Shown here piece by piece: positions 11,900 to 25,505 of a stretch of 64,000 bases of DNA. The position numbers were made by a program, and so were the translations under genes. The notes under the pieces are model-generated. The model was not told the DNA's origin, ran no database searches, and saw only the letters and a list, made by a program, of their open reading frames with translations. Position 1 is the first letter of the stretch. Each line of letters opens with the position of its first letter. This DNA is from Lucifuga dentata (Eukaryota > Chordata > Actinopteri > Ophidiiformes > Bythitidae): contig VXCM01002112.1 in NCBI GenBank assembly GCA_014773175.1, positions 1 to 64,000 of the forward strand, in the 5' to 3' direction.

Positions 11900-13889
11900 C
11901 TTGTGCATATATGCATTAATACATTGTGTTTGTGTTTGAATAACACACAAGCACAAATAATTCACCAATCGTCTTGCCTCTGTACTCCCTCCCCCTCGCT
12001 TTCCCAAGAGCGCCAGAGTTTGATGGGTCGTCCCAGACGCTACTTGACATTTGGTCCCCAGTCCGACCGGATGCCGCATAAAAAATTCACTCAGGCGAGA
12101 AGCCAGGAGGAATACCCCCCNCCCCCACCCCAGTGTGTGCCTCTCAGTAGGGAGTGCAAGGTGAGCAGAACTTGAGCTTGTCATGGCTGCACGCCTCTGA
12201 CAAACATAAGTAGATGCTAATGGCAAAATCGTGACAGAGCAGAGTCCCACCACCATATGGCTAATTGCCACAACAATATCCTCTGTGTTATTAATCACGT
12301 TTTCATAGTGTGCCATGATAATTGGAATAATTAGGAGGGGAACAGGCACTGGGATGCCTCTGCAACATCCCTTGCTCAGAAAAAAATAATACAAATTCAG
12401 CAAAATATGTCACTTTTCCCTTTCCCCTTTGCTCCGTCCTCCCTTCAGCCCCACAGCTTTCTCCTCTCACCTTAGCATTTTCTTTCCCTTTATTTCGCCT
12501 CCTGCACTTTCTTTCTTCCTCTTCCCTTATTCTCTCATTCCCTCGGCCTCCTTTACCTTGCTAATCGCTCTCTAGCTCCTCATTTCCCCATCTTGTTTAC
12601 AGTTTTGCAGTGAAAAATGGAGTTGATAATTAATGAATACAGTGACTTGCCTGTCATGGGGACCTTGGCTGTGAGTGGGGCTGGGGTGTGGTGGGGGCAT
12701 TTCAGGTAGCTGAATGAGGCCACAGGCCCACTGAGTATGAACAGAGAGTGTGAGGAAGTTAACCCTTCCTGGGCCTCATCTTTGCTTCCTCAGCAGTTTT
12801 GTTCGCTGTTGAATTACTTCTGTGGGAAAATTGATTCACATCTTACTGTGGGTAAAACAAAATGTTGAATACTTATATCAGCTGGAATTGTTATGAAAAA
12901 ACATTTATTCTAAAAATTGCATGAAATCCTTGATTAATAATGACTTATATCAGGCTTTCAAAATGCAATGAGCATGCTGCAAGCAGTCCTCTTTATTGCG
13001 TCCTGGGCTGTGATTTACTGTGTAGCAACCCGCTCTGCCATCAGGCCCATAAATCTCCCTGTTTATCCAGGAGCAACTTCAACATCTCAGTGCAGGCTCA
13101 GTTATTTTGAAAGCCCAACTTTATTGATTCTGACAGCGAGTCAATCAATAGGACATCTGTAGTATTAGAAGCCCATTTCCAGCTTCTCCAGTCAGTTCCT
13201 AATGAAGATGCCTTTCCTTGAGATGCATGACCTCTACCTAAAAATGTAATGAATGGACTGAGGAACTGTGGAGATGGAGATCATCAGCAAGGAAGAATCT
13301 TTGATAGGCATAAGGAGTGTATAAGGTATGAGCATGCTGTGTTGCTGTGCCGCATCAGTGATCACAGCAATGATCCATGACGAGAATAAGCCTGTTTCCA
13401 AGAGCTGTTTTATAAGAAAACATCTGCTCAGATACTTGATTCTGCGTTGTTGTGACTCTTCCATTACAATTTTAAAATTTTGGACTTCTTGTGCATGACT
13501 GTTCCGATTTATCCAAACCTGAATCAATCAAGCAATAAACTGACAAGTGCACAAACAAGCTGGGAGCTAGAATGGAAAAAATAAAGTAGGAAATCAATAA
13601 ACAATCAACTAATAAATTAGGAAAGAAAGGAATAAATGCATGAACCATCCAGTAGGTAATAGTTACAACATATGGTGCAATATGGATTATTAGCAATAGA
13701 CTTACGCCATGAACCTTAGACTATATTGGTACATGTGCAATAGGCAGTGTTGTTATAGCATGAGCTATAAACCATTGTCATGTTGCATTGTCTTACATAA
13801 ACCATGGATCATATTATAGCTTGAGCAATTTTAGATTTTTTATATAATATATACAGTATTCTGTAGTCTGGTATGATGTAGATTTCTTA
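10961..13889. other. Intergenic sequence with microsatellites and possible CNE
   Basis: No gene recognised. The long minus-strand frame across 11774-12403 runs through the (GA)n array, so its Leu/Ser repeats are an artefact. About 12210-12345 (catatggctaattgccaca, ttattaatcacg, gataattggaataattagg) is dense in homeodomain-type cores and is a candidate conserved non-coding element. 12600-13200 is also unique and of balanced composition. Confidence 0.45.
11838..11900. repeat. (GA)n microsatellite
   Basis: About 60 bases of GA units with occasional GAAA interruptions. Confidence 0.95.
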
Positions 13890-14190
13890 AAGTCATAATT
13901 TGATTTTTGACCACTAGCAGGTAGAAACTAAGCTGAATGACACAAAGTCCTGACATGCCATATAATTTTATTGAGTATTAACTGCTAACAAGTTAGCAGC
14001 CATTTCACATCTAGCAGCAACATTATCAACCCACTGATCAATTAATTTCTGTCCACCTGATGAATATATGTTCAATATTCTCTGTTCTTTAGCTCCGTGT
14101 TTGGTCTTCACCAACTCCTGACAAAAATATTTGGGTGTTTAGCTTGAAGTGTGTGACTTTGTTCACCAGTCATTTCTTGATCTTCAGAAG
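13890..14190 (+). repeat. Family B repeat, copy 1
   Basis: Shares ordered strings with copies 2-4: tttttgaccactag, a cacaaagtcctgacat-type string, ctgtccacctgatgaa, tattctctgtt and ccaactcctgacaaaaata. Non-coding. Boundaries are approximate and no terminal repeats or target duplication are clear. Confidence 0.65.
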
Positions 14191-17117
14191 TCAGAATACA
14201 GTTGCTTGTCAGAGCTTGTTTGTTAGAAAAAGCTGCTTCCTTTTTTTTTTTTTGTTTTTTTTATTGGTGGTTAATGAGAATCGATGAAGAAAACCAAACC
14301 AAAACATTGAGCTAAAATAGCCTGAAAGCTCTGTAGAGTTGCAGATGTTGGTGTTAATTCTCTGTGGATTTGTTAGTGTGAGCAACCTCTTCACATTAGC
14401 CCATGTTAATATCAAAAATATGGATTCTTTACTGCAGTGTTTTTGGAAAGTAGTGTGTACTGTGAAGAATAAGGTCTGCAGAATCACATGTATCACACTG
14501 TATATTACCATTTCACTGTTTTCTCTAATCACTCTGAGGTCTCCATAATGACTAGACTCTCCATTTAAGCAATTAACCTCTCTGGGGCACCCTGTTAACA
14601 CCATTCACACCTCGCTCAGTATCGCTTATCAACACTTCAGATGACACAGCCAAAGACCAAGCTATTTTTTCACTCCCTGCTTCCCACTCATTCAGTTCTT
14701 TTTCACAACTGTCTCCCTCATTCTCTCACTTTGTCATAAGCAGACATGCAGCCTACCAACATGCATGCAAATACACATGCACATGCAAGTACACATGTAC
14801 ATGCATAGACACCCACATCACCAAACAACAACAAAAAAAAAAGCTCTTATTGAAGTTTTACTTTTCATACAATGTTTTGCATATATGCAGAGCTGATCTT
14901 ATATGAAAAATTATCTTACTGCTTGAGTTAAAGCTCAAGGGGTGGAGCCAAATAAGCATTGTTTTTATGAGGTCCGCTAATAGCTAACATAATTAAGACT
15001 GAATTCCACACTGATGTTCACACTGAGATATGAGTGGATGTGGAAATGTGATGAGCAGATGTGTGGATCTTTTATACTCTGTGGTTTCCACCTTGTGGCA
15101 AACCAATATTATCCCAAACCATAGGTGGCAGTGTATCAAAAACTCACGCCTACAGCACATACCATCATAGAAGAAGTTCATTGTTTACAAATGGCATCAC
15201 CACTGATGAATGATTTTCATGTGGAGGAGGCTGCTGTGTTTATTGCTGCTGCAGCAAAAACAAAAAAAAAAAAAAAAAAAANAAAAAAAAAAAAAAAAAA
15301 AGATTGTTGGTCTCTTAAATTTTGCCATGTCTTCTGCCACGGTGTCTCTTCTTTTCCAGGATTTTGTGAGATTTTACATCAGGAATTGTTTGTCATCTGG
15401 CTGTCTCGATGATGATCTTTCACTATCTGGGATGTGCACGGACAGGCGAAAAGACACCATGTGGATCCCCCCCCCCCCNACACACACACACACACATAAA
15501 CACACACACACACACCCAGGAGCAGAAGTGGACGCTGCCAGTGGATGCATATGCAGTTCTGTTTGTGCTACATTTTTGTGTGTTGCTGAGTGGATAGTGG
15601 ATGTGTTCCACACACACACACTAGAAAAGCAACATGGTGACCTACAAATGGCATGAATAAATAAAAATCTGAGTCATGCAGACGTTCGCACAGAGGTCCA
15701 TGCATACACCCTCTGAGGACCCATAGCAGACCCTCGCAGATGCAGAAAGTATAATTCCAGCCTTAGACTGCATGATTTCATTCAAAAAGATAGAGTAAAG
15801 CTTCATAAAGTTGGCCATTCAGGACAGGAGTCATCCAAAAGCTTACTGAGGTTAATGGCTGCTGGCTAAAACAATGGGTTAAAGAAATGGGTGGGGCTAG
15901 TATATTTTTATTTTTTTTTAGTTGTTTTACATTGTAAAGTTTTTGATTAATAGTTTATATGTATGTTCTTCAATAAAGAAACCCAGGGGTCTCATGGATA
16001 TTTTTAAGGATATTGTAGCTCAGTGCAATTATGTTTTTTTTGTTTTTTTGTTTTTTTTTTTTTATTAGTTTGGTATGACAACTGGATCTAAGTATTACAG
16101 TACTCATGTGCCTCAGCATCCATTACTACAGTGAAGATGAGAGTCAGGGGCATGAATCAGAGTTCAAAAATTTACATAAGGCTTTGCAGTGTTGCAATCA
16201 GGAACAAAACATAGAATCACAGAATGACTCAGAAATTGATTCAAAATTTAATTTAAACTGCTAGATGTATTTTTAAAAATTAATGATAATGATTTAACCA
16301 AGAGATTTCTTTTTTTTTTTTCTTCCAAGCCTTGGAATTGCTTAAAGTACCAGTTACCCAACACTGCTGATAAAGAAAATCGATAGAACATTTTAATTTC
16401 CTTAACCTGGCCACTTCCCTTCTTTGGCCCCACCCACTGAGTCACTTCAAAGTCACTTCAGCCAATCAGATTGCTTTAGCCTGTTCAGCATATGTATGTG
16501 AGAAATGTTTATAGCCTACTTGAAACTCCAATCTGCCACACACACACACTCACACACATTTACTTCTGTGTGACATATTTGTTTATCGTCAACTAACAGT
16601 GGTGTCTGATATACGCTGAATATGCAGAAAGGAATTATGGTACTTGTATAAATCCAGGAGGAGGGGCCCATGGCAGCCTTCTACCCCCCACGTCGTCATT
16701 CCAGGCAGTTATGGACCCAGAAACGACAAAAAGCAGCTGCTCTTCTGACCATAAAGCCCTGAGCTGGGCCCTTAATTGTTCCTGTGTAGAGAGGGAATTA
16801 TCTCCACCTAAGCCCACCCTGGGGACAAGGAGAGGAGGAAGGAGGAGGAGGAGGAGGAGGAGGAGGAGCAGGAAGAGGAGGGGCAAGTGGGGATGGGTGG
16901 ATGGACAAAATGGCAGAATGGATGGCAGGGTGTGGGAAGATTTTGGCAAAGCCGCCTCAGCGAGTAGGCGGCTGGTTGAAGTCTCCCTCGTTCACAGCTG
17001 CTGTGAAAGCCGAAGATTCCTGACTGAAACTGGGTCACGACTAAAATCAGGGGCCTGTGGATGCATTTTGAGCATTATACTTCAGGTGGATGAGTACTTT
17101 CCTGGGTTTAACCTGTT
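14191..17117. other. Intergenic sequence with homopolymers and CA repeats
   Basis: No gene recognised. Holds oligo-A and oligo-C runs interrupted by single Ns (15282, 15479), CA runs near 15480-15520 and 16540-16560, and a GGA-rich tract (16830-16880). About 16630-16830 is a unique, more GC-balanced stretch that may be conserved, but this rests on composition only. Confidence 0.45.
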
Positions 17118-17620
17118 TTAAAGGACCACACAGCTGATTTTGCATGTTTAAACCCAATAAATATTCCCTGCATCCATGTTATATTACAAAACATACTACT
17201 GGAGCAGTACATTTTAGAATTGTTTTTCCTACCTTCCAGACTGCCACTGGTAAATCAACCTGTAGAGACTTAAAATATGCTTGAGATGAGTAATCCATCA
17301 CAGCAAACATGTCCTCTATTAAACTGTTTTTGTTGAAGTAACTTTATTTAAGCAGTCCGACAAAGAGCTGCAGAAAACATATGTCTCTGCCAGAGAATAT
17401 AGTTCCAGGAGAAGATGGCTTTTATAGAGAAATAAAAACAACCATCTCTTCTACATTCAGTTGAACATATTAGGAGGCGAAACATTGACTTTTCAGGTAG
17501 GTGTGTCACCTGAACATCTAGATTTTGAAAGACCAGAGGATTTGGCAAAATAAGTGAACAACTAAAATATGGTTTTATGTATTATGCTTTTGCATATGCT
17601 TAGGTAATATCATGTATAAT
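17118..17620 (+). mobile_element. Family A element, copy 4 (3' end decayed)
   Basis: The left end is TTAAAGGACCACACAGC followed by attttgcatgttta. The interior matches other plus copies (ccttccagactgccac, tgtctctgccagag, tagttccaggag). A stretch of the left terminal repeat and part of the interior are deleted, and the right terminal repeat is too diverged to place exactly. Confidence 0.75.
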
Positions 17621-18031
17621 CCTGGCCTTCGGTATCTAAAGGTATTGAAACTCCGTATTGGATGACACAGCATTTTTTTATACTTAGCATACGTTAACAT
17701 TTTCACTGGTACCATAAATCATCAACTTTTGATTTCCAGTCCAAATGATAACTGTGATATCATAAATACCACACTCCTTTTTACTGCTTTTTACTGTACT
17801 ACTTATATGAAAACACTTGCCTATTTTACTACTGACACCTCTATGACTACTAGTACTCTGGCTGCTGTTACTGGTACTATTTTTGTGGTCACTACTGCTT
17901 GTTACCATAACAGCTACTATCACTTCTACTTGTACTACATATTCAAAGCTTTAATACCCACTTTACATACTCTTGTCATTACCACTTGGTTTGAGCCTTT
18001 TGTACCTATGGCCTGTCCTCCAGACACCAAT

Positions 18032-18067
<36 letters not shown>

Positions 18068-18633
18068 GAGGTGAGCTCTAGGTTGCTCCCCATATTAGTT
18101 TGCTTTCCACTTAATGAGGCAGCGGAGCATGAAGGTCCAAGCACTCCTAAACGTTGCGTTCATTAAACCAATGGTGCTTAATGATGACAGCAAAGACACC
18201 CGCGACCTGCCTGCTCCTACTGAGGGCAGCCATTAGCGTTACAGCCAGCCAGCTGGGGGGGAGACGGCGCTGTTGACAGTTGACAGCTCCCTCCCGGCCG
18301 CTACTGTCACAAGGACACTTAACCTCGAGTAAATGGTCACAGTAGAACCAACGAAGGTTACCACTGTGTTAAACACGAAAAATTTACACAGTATGACATG
18401 GGATTAGTTAAGGTGATGCACATGCACATCGTCCATGAGGAATTCTCAGTTAATATCATGCAAAGCAGCATTTTGAGAGGATTTGCCTCAGTCATGTCTG
18501 ATTGAAGCAGTACCCAGCAACAAAAATGTTTTGTCTTATTAATTACAGTATTCCCATGCATGATTTGGTGAAACGAGCATTAAGAAGGTATAAAAGCTTA
18601 TAGAGGGCTGTACTTGGGGAAGTATTCACCCCA

Positions 18634-18760
18634 CCCAGCTCCGTTCAGGCCCAAATTTGTGTTTTATAGCAAGAAGCTTTAAAAAAAAAAAAATGANCCC
18701 AGCTCCGTTCAGGCCCAAATTTGTGTTTTATAGCAAGAAGCTTTAAAAAAAAAAAAATGA
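18634..18760 (+). repeat. Exact 63-nt direct duplication around a single N
   Basis: 18634-18696 and 18698-18760 are identical and separated only by N at 18697. This is the pattern of two overlapping contig ends placed side by side without merging, so one copy is probably not real. Confidence 0.9.
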
Positions 18761-20437
18761 TTACAAGAAGTAAAGCCAAAATCCCATCATTACATGCTTT
18801 GCAAAACCCTTTTACATCCTATGCCAATATTTTCAGACTGATCTTCATTATGTCATCATGTAAAATTTATACAAAATATTGCAAATATCCAATCATAAAA
18901 ATTCTTTACTCTATATGAATCATAAGCACACTGTTGTTGATTTGTAGGTGTTTCATAATGACAAATTTCTATAGATTTATAAGATCTGATAAAGTTTAAA
19001 TTATTTTGTGGTCTGTGTTTAACTGAAGTTTAGCCTTTGGAGTAAGTAAACATTCTAATAGGCATCGCCATACTGCACAGATTTAATATACATTACAATA
19101 GTTTATCTAAAGACAGCAACTACCAGTCATTTTGTATAAAAAGATTTTAAAAAATCATATGAGTTGTTTGTCACACACATTAACAGTTTAATCAAATCAT
19201 CACTCAAACCACACACAAACCTATTTGCACATTATTTACTCATATTTAAATAGCTTTTGTTACATTTCACACAGGGAAGGTGATCTGTCTTTTGTTTTCT
19301 TGGATTTCATTTTGTAATTACCAGGTTTTTCACTTTAAAGAATGCAGACCTGCTCTTCTTCTTCTTGGTTTTTACATTAATAGGGTATATCTATTTAACA
19401 CTGACATTCTACAGCACATTTTCACATCAAAAAGAGTATATACTGATATATATTATAATGTCATAATATAGGTATAATAAAATAAATGTAAAGAGTTGCT
19501 TGTCTGCAAATCTTTAAAGCCTAATAATACTGGCTTCTACAGAGGAACAGCAAGGAAAATTTTACAAATCCTAAAACATAAAAATGCTGAAATCTTTAAA
19601 AAAAAAAAAAAAAAAAAAATCCCAAATCTCAGGCAGTTATCTGTGGTCCAAACTTCTCCAAGGTGTTAAAATGTCACAATTCTAACATGTCTTTTTCATT
19701 GATAACAAGCATGAAGTGATTAAAGAGTCAGTAATAAATAAATTTCCACCACAAACCTGACAAATGGTTTATAGTGTCTCAGGGCATTTCAGCAGCCAAC
19801 AGCAAATATGCAAATATGATTTGTTATTAGTATTAGGATAAGTTTGACTTATTTTTTTATTTTTTTTAAACGTCATACTTTTTTTTTTTTTTTTTTTTTT
19901 TTTGAGCTGTATGTCAGAAAGCTGATTTTAATGCAGGAATGACTGAAACATTTTAAATGTCTCTCCAATGAAATGCAACCAAAATGACTGCATTTAAACA
20001 GAGAGCTGGAATTCAATTTAAGCAGAGACTACGAGCGGTAAATAGTCATTACTCGATGAAACTCCTTAGAGAATATGTTTGTTATTTTTCATGGAAGTGT
20101 GGATATTATAATAAACCACATTCACTCAGGTTCTGTTTCTTTACATACACAATCTGTCCGTTGCCCTTTTTACTTTCCAGACAGAAGTTTATTCCTGCAG
20201 TTCCCCATCAAAATTACTGAACAAAATGAGAAGTCCACTCTTCAGTCCATCACAATCCACTCTGTCCTTACATAAAACACACAGACACACACACTCACAC
20301 ACAGTCTGCCTGTGATTTCCATGCAGCTCCCAGAGGACACACTAATGTATCCAAATATATTTACAACAGATGTTGCATTTTATTTTTCATGATAAAAACC
20401 CATTTCAGAAAATTTACTTCATAATGGGCAAAGCGAG

Positions 20438-20439
20438 TT

Positions 20440-20500
<61 letters not shown>

Positions 20501-20520
20501 TTCTCTCTCTCTCTCTTTCT
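20438..20520. repeat. (CT)n microsatellite
   Basis: About 80 bases of CT units with a few interruptions. Confidence 0.95.
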
Positions 20521-21837
20521 TTTTGTCTTCTCTTGAGGTCTCCAGCATGTACAGTGAGAGAAGTGCACCACCTAATGGCTGCAAACTTTCACTTAGCTGC
20601 ATGTATTTACTGTAGATGATGAGTCGTCTCCAACTGAAACTGACCATATGGGCCATATGATTCATACGATAACAAGGAAATGTGCCCACTCAGATCCACA
20701 GCGCGGCTCCTGACGTGCATATTGACCCCCAGCTCCATTTATCGAATATTGACTTTGTATCTCTTGCATTTGATGGGAAGGGAGAAGATGGAGAAATGAA
20801 AATCACCGTGGAGTAGAAATGGAGAAAGAAAAGAGCTGAGAGGGCTTGAACAGAAGAGGAGGCGATGAGGAGGATTAGGTGAGGAAGAGGACAAGAGTCG
20901 CTCTTCCTCTCAGGCAACCGGATGGAGGAAAAAAAGCAAAAGAAGGCGAATGGGGGCATAGCGAAAGCGTTGGAGAGATTGGGAGTGTGTGTGTGTGTGT
21001 GTGTGTGTGAGGGCTAAGTGAGGCCTTTATAAATGAAAGCAGATGCCTGGAATTACGAACTTGTCGGGTCGCAGATGGGGATGGCGGTGATGGAGCACTT
21101 GACTCCCCGGATGGTTATCACTCACTCGCCTCCTCTTGACTCTCAACTGCCTTCCCCAGTGCATAGAGGGCGAGAGAATCAGAGAGAGAGAGCAAGAGAG
21201 AGGGAGATAGAAACAGAATGAGAGAGGGAGATATTACCAGAAACAAGCAAAATGTTGTTAGTCTGGTTAAATTTGTTATTTCCAAGTAAAAAGTGTGGTA
21301 ACCAAAACATTGTTTTTAGCTACAAAGACACTACCTGACTTAAAAAAGACAGTTTCATTTCATATAGGCTGTAAAATTTCAAGTTAAAAGTGCTTGAAAC
21401 TGGATTGGGAACTGCATTTAAGAGTTAATGGTAGATAACCCATAAAAAAATAAAAAATAAAAATACTTTGTGGCTTGAAATAAGCGCTGTGATAGCTGGA
21501 GCTCATTCATAAAACTTCCCTCAGATTAATGCTTGTATCGTCCGGTGCGTTGTCATAAGGTGTCACAGGAAAAGCCACTGAAGATCAGCATGTTAATGAG
21601 CATCTTCACATTTCATTTTTTCATGTCATATTTTTTTCATTTCATATTTTACAGCTTCTTCTGGTGCCAACATAAATTGGACACATTAAAAATCAGCAAA
21701 GGAAACCTAAATTCTCTGCTTTTAAGAGATTGACACTAATATAAAAGAGATAAGAGATCCATACGCACTACTGAGAGTCATGGTGCAGGGGTGGGTGGAG
21801 GACCACCCTCCACCCACTTTATCCTTAAAAGGAGAAA

Positions 21838-21840
<3 letters not shown>

Positions 21841-21871
<31 letters not shown>

Positions 21872-21873
21872 GT

Positions 21874-21910
<37 letters not shown>
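21841..21910. repeat. (AC)n-(GT)n palindromic microsatellite then (GA)n
   Basis: Fourteen AC units (21841-21868) are followed by gtgg and about thirteen GT units, then GA units. The AC and GT arms are complementary, so the single strand can fold into a long hairpin. Confidence 0.95.
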
Positions 21911-21911
<1 letters not shown>

Positions 21912-23197
21912 CAGAGTACAGAAAAAAAAAATCTTCCCACTCACTACCAAAATAAGCAGATCTTCTTTTTTTATTTTAAAAAAAGGGCTACCATGTTCAA
22001 ATTTAATTGAAATTGGCCCATTAGCATTGATTTTATATAAAAACATCTGGGTCTAGAATATGATTCAGATCACCACAGATTTTATTTTATTTTTTTAAAC
22101 AATAAAAAATAATTACAAAATGGATCACATGACAATCAAACATGGCAGAATTGTGTCTTATTCTTGTTTCTAATCAGTTATATGACATATTCAGCTGTTT
22201 TTCACATACTGAGTTACAGAAATTTTTGTTAGCAATAAAGTAATTTCTTTTAAACTTTTTAGATCTGAATAGCAAAACAACTTGGAATGGAATCTAGTTT
22301 CTCATAAATAATATGTACATCCAGATCTGGGGGCCAAACCCAGAAATGATGAATGATACCTAATCACTAAAGAAATTGACAAATTATTGAAAAATGCCAT
22401 ATTAAGGTATTTAAAAAATAACAATGAAAAAAATCTGGCAAATGTATCCCAAAATAGACTAACAGTAGTTGCAATCTGGCCTGGATTTGGACTTGGATCT
22501 GGATCTGGACCCAGTGGATTAAAACACAATGAATGGAATTGCTGTACAGTAACAAACAGCTAAAACCTCTTCTGAAAACAAGATCTTGAGATACATATTT
22601 CTACACTGCAAAAAGCAGGAACTGAAAAAGGAGTGACAGTTTTAGAATCGAGGCAGGGAGAATATGACGAGTATGAATGTGAGTGGAAGGAATAAGGAGG
22701 AGCTGGAGGTGGACCTTTCAGTGAGTGATTATCAGGAGCACCAAAGCCCTTTTTAAAATAAAGAAGATTCATACACTATAGAGAGAAAAAACCTTCAAGT
22801 CTTTCTTCTTCCTTCCTTTTTTCTTTTTCTTCGTTTGATTGATCTCGGCGTCGGTGTGAGGTGATTGATTGGATTGCCTACAGAACATCATCCCGCTAAC
22901 TAGTCGCTCCGAGAAGGGTGTTTGTCACTGCCATTGATCTTCTTGTAAATGAAATGTTCCATTTCCAGTGCATTTTATTGTTAAATGCAGTTCATTAGCT
23001 GCTCTGAGATTTATGGCTGTGTCTCCGCTCTTAGGCCAGAAAAAGAAGAGAGAGAGGCTGGAAGGAGACAGGCAGAGAGGAGGAGGAAGAAAAGGAGGAA
23101 GAGGAGCTGGAAAGAGACAGACAGAGAGGACGAGGAGGAAGGGGAGCTGAGTATAGAGAAGTGTTGACAGCATAAAGCTCCTGTAGACTTGATAAAT

Positions 23198-23217
23198 ATG
23201 GCCTGAGCTCGCCAAGA

Positions 23218-23261
<44 letters not shown>

Positions 23262-23282
23262 NATGGCCTGAGCTCGCCAAGA

Positions 23283-23329
<47 letters not shown>

Positions 23330-23341
23330 CGACAACGATGA
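23198..23341. repeat. (GAT)n array with duplicated flank around a single N
   Basis: The 20-base entry sequence atggcctgagctcgccaaga occurs at 23198 and again at 23263, each followed by a long GAT array, with N at 23262 between. About 64 nt are duplicated. As with 18697, this looks like an unmerged contig overlap. Confidence 0.9.
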
Positions 23342-25016
23342 TGATGGTGATACTTGAAGAGGAAGTGACACACTGAGCTTTTGGATGCACTTACACTTCA
23401 TGTCATGACTCAGATCTTGAAATACTTGAAGCTTGTATAGATTCAGCTCAGCAGTGATATCACAGGGATGTGTTTTGCTAATATTTGCATCTTTTTATTA
23501 GAAAGAGAGAAAGTCAACTTGTCAGTCCGTTTAACCCTCTGGAATCCAGAATCTAAATCAATTTCATGTGTCACACACTGTCACAAAAATTATGCAGCAA
23601 ACAGGAAGACAAATTTTGGTCTGTGAAAATCTTGACGTTTCTAAAGCTTACTTAACACACACTCCTAAATGGATTGTCCACGGGTCATGGCATTCACGGT
23701 TCTCGTGCTTTCATGATGACACACATGACGGCTGCACACGTCACCAGAACAGAATAAAATAACAAGAAACATGAAAGTTTTCACAACCCCTAAATTTCTC
23801 CTCTTGTCTAAGAAACTAGTTTTGCTCTTCACCTTTTCAAGGCACAAAATAAAGACAAATCTGATTTAAAATAAAACATAAGAAAATGACTTTTGACTGA
23901 AGAGAGTTAGAGTTTGTACTAATAATTTGTCTCTGAACACTGAGGATATGGGCGTCTGTTTGCTTCTGTCAAACACTCTGCAAGAGAAGGACAATTACAA
24001 AAGCAAACTTTCCTCACATCCTTTTGTCTTAACAGACAGGAGTGTGTGTTAGTTTATTTGAATGCATGTGTGTATTTGTGTGTAACCCCCTGACTGTGTG
24101 TGGGCAGGTCTTCTTGTTCTGACATCGGCTGTGACAACAACTGATGTGATCCAGTTTTTTTTAAAGTGTGCATTTCTATTGTTTCTTCATCTAATTTCCC
24201 AGTCTCACGTGTATTTCGGAACCTGCAGCTCTGGAAATAGAAGTAAGTGACGTTTGTAATTAGCTGACTGCTAACATTTGACTTTCACTCTTGCTATACA
24301 TGCTGATCAAACCTCTTTTTCCAGACATTCTGTGGAAGATCATGCTGAAAACATACTCCTGATAGATGGATGAGTCATTTTCAACACTTGTGTTTATATT
24401 TCAACATGCATTTTCATTTTAAGCTAAATCCTCAATACTTAATTTTCTAATAAAGTGTGTTATGACAGTTGGTTTTTGCTAATACAGGATCTTTTATGCA
24501 AATATGTCAACAGCATGGACATTACACGTGTATTATAGCGGTCTTTCAGTTGCAAGGCCACAGATCTTGACTGTAGTTGTAGATAGTTGATTGTGAGTCA
24601 AAATGTATAATCAAAAGTCAGAGAAAAGCAGGGATTGTTGAGTTTGTTACACATTTCTTCAGCCAGACTGTTTAAATGTTCTAAATCAGCAAAAGCCGCA
24701 TAGAGGGGTCTGAATCCCCAACTTTCAGATACCAACTGGTCAATTGCCCAGGTGCACACAGGTGAGTCCCAAGTCCTCTACAAACATGTCTGTGAAGGTT
24801 CTTATTGCTCATCCAACTAATGTCTTCAGTTCTGAGTCAGTAATGGGCAGTAAACAGACATTTATCCTCTGAGAGTCATTCACACCTATGATCAGGTGAC
24901 TCCTTGTGACCCAAGGGGAGTCCCGTGGGAGTCACATGACACATTAGAGCCACACAGTAGTCATGTGAGAGACGTTGGAGTCGTTGCCAAACGTTGACTG
25001 AGAAATGAAGAACCTA
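23342..25016. other. Intergenic sequence including family F
   Basis: Apart from the family F copy listed separately, this interval shows no recognisable gene, RNA or mobile element. Confidence 0.5.
23531..23945 (+). mobile_element. Family F (TTAA-type) repeat, copy 1, partial
   Basis: The left end is TTAACCCTCTGGAATCC. Interior strings gacaaattttggtctgtgaa and ccctaaatttctcc recur in the better copy at 61488-61938. The right terminus is not visible, so the end coordinate is approximate. Confidence 0.5.
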
Positions 25017-25505
25017 CCATATATACTCAAGTATAGGCTGATCTCATGTATAAGCTGAGCCCCCGATTTTGACCTGCAAATTTAGATTTTTATATAAGCC
25101 AACCCCCTGATGTTTTTCCATCTTATTTGTTTAGCAAATTACCTGTTTTTCTGGGTATTTCCATAGTGTCCCTGTGCTTTTCTGAAAATAATCCACATAC
25201 CAGTAAACATGATATTTATTTCAGCAGCTGATTACTGTAACTGACCAATCACAACAGCGCTTACTGGCCACCACAAAATGTGCTGGATAAGATGTTTTGT
25301 CAGGAAATATCTCATTCTAAGGTATAATTTAAACTGTTTTCCATGGGTACTGGTAATGGGTAATATTTCCACCCCTGAAAATTTCATTCTCTGGAATCAA
25401 GTTTGAATTACTCGTGTATAAGCCAACCCCCAGATTTGCTTTGTGAAATTTGGTAAAAAAAAACAAAAAAAAAAAAAAAATTGGCTTATACTCAAGTATA
25501 TACGG
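25017..25505 (+). mobile_element. Family D TA-flanked MITE, copy 2 (shorter)
   Basis: The terminal inverted repeats are about 24 bp: left ccatatatactcaagtata, right ggcttatactcaagtatata(cgg). TA dinucleotides flank both ends (25015-25016, 25506-25507). It is 489 bp long, against 770 bp for the copy at 44501-45270. The missing part lies between gtaactgac and caatcac. No transposase remnant. TA duplication suggests a Tc1/mariner/pogo-type parent. Confidence 0.85.

Larger units (their letters stand above)
17621..23197. other. Intergenic sequence, no gene recognised
   Basis: Contains (CT)n arrays (18037-18066, 20438-20520), GT and GA arrays (20987-21009, 21178-21230), a 63-nt duplication around a single N (18634-18760) and a CA/GT palindrome (21841-21910). 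Two GC-balanced unique stretches, 18150-18330 and 22840-23040, could be conserved non-coding elements. The LSLSLS-type frames across the CT arrays are not genes. Confidence 0.45.

Noticed and set aside
11774..12403. 209-codon minus-strand open frame, the longest in the window
   Set aside because: It owes its length to the (GA)n array (Leu-Ser repeats), crosses an N and has no domain.
14758..14815. catgcatgcaaata/cacatgcacatg repeats as a possible direct-repeat array
   Set aside because: Irregular short units without constant spacers; a decayed microsatellite, not a CRISPR-type array.
15210..15656. 148-codon plus frame with poly-Lys and Thr-His repeats
   Set aside because: Built from oligo-A and CA arrays and two Ns; not coding.
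17729..18166. 145-codon plus frame with Thr/Tyr-rich start
   Set aside because: Runs into a (CT)n array and shows no recognisable domain or splice context.
22925..23401. 158-codon minus frame rich in Ser and His
   Set aside because: It reads through the (GAT)n array and an N with duplicated flank; pure simple repeat.
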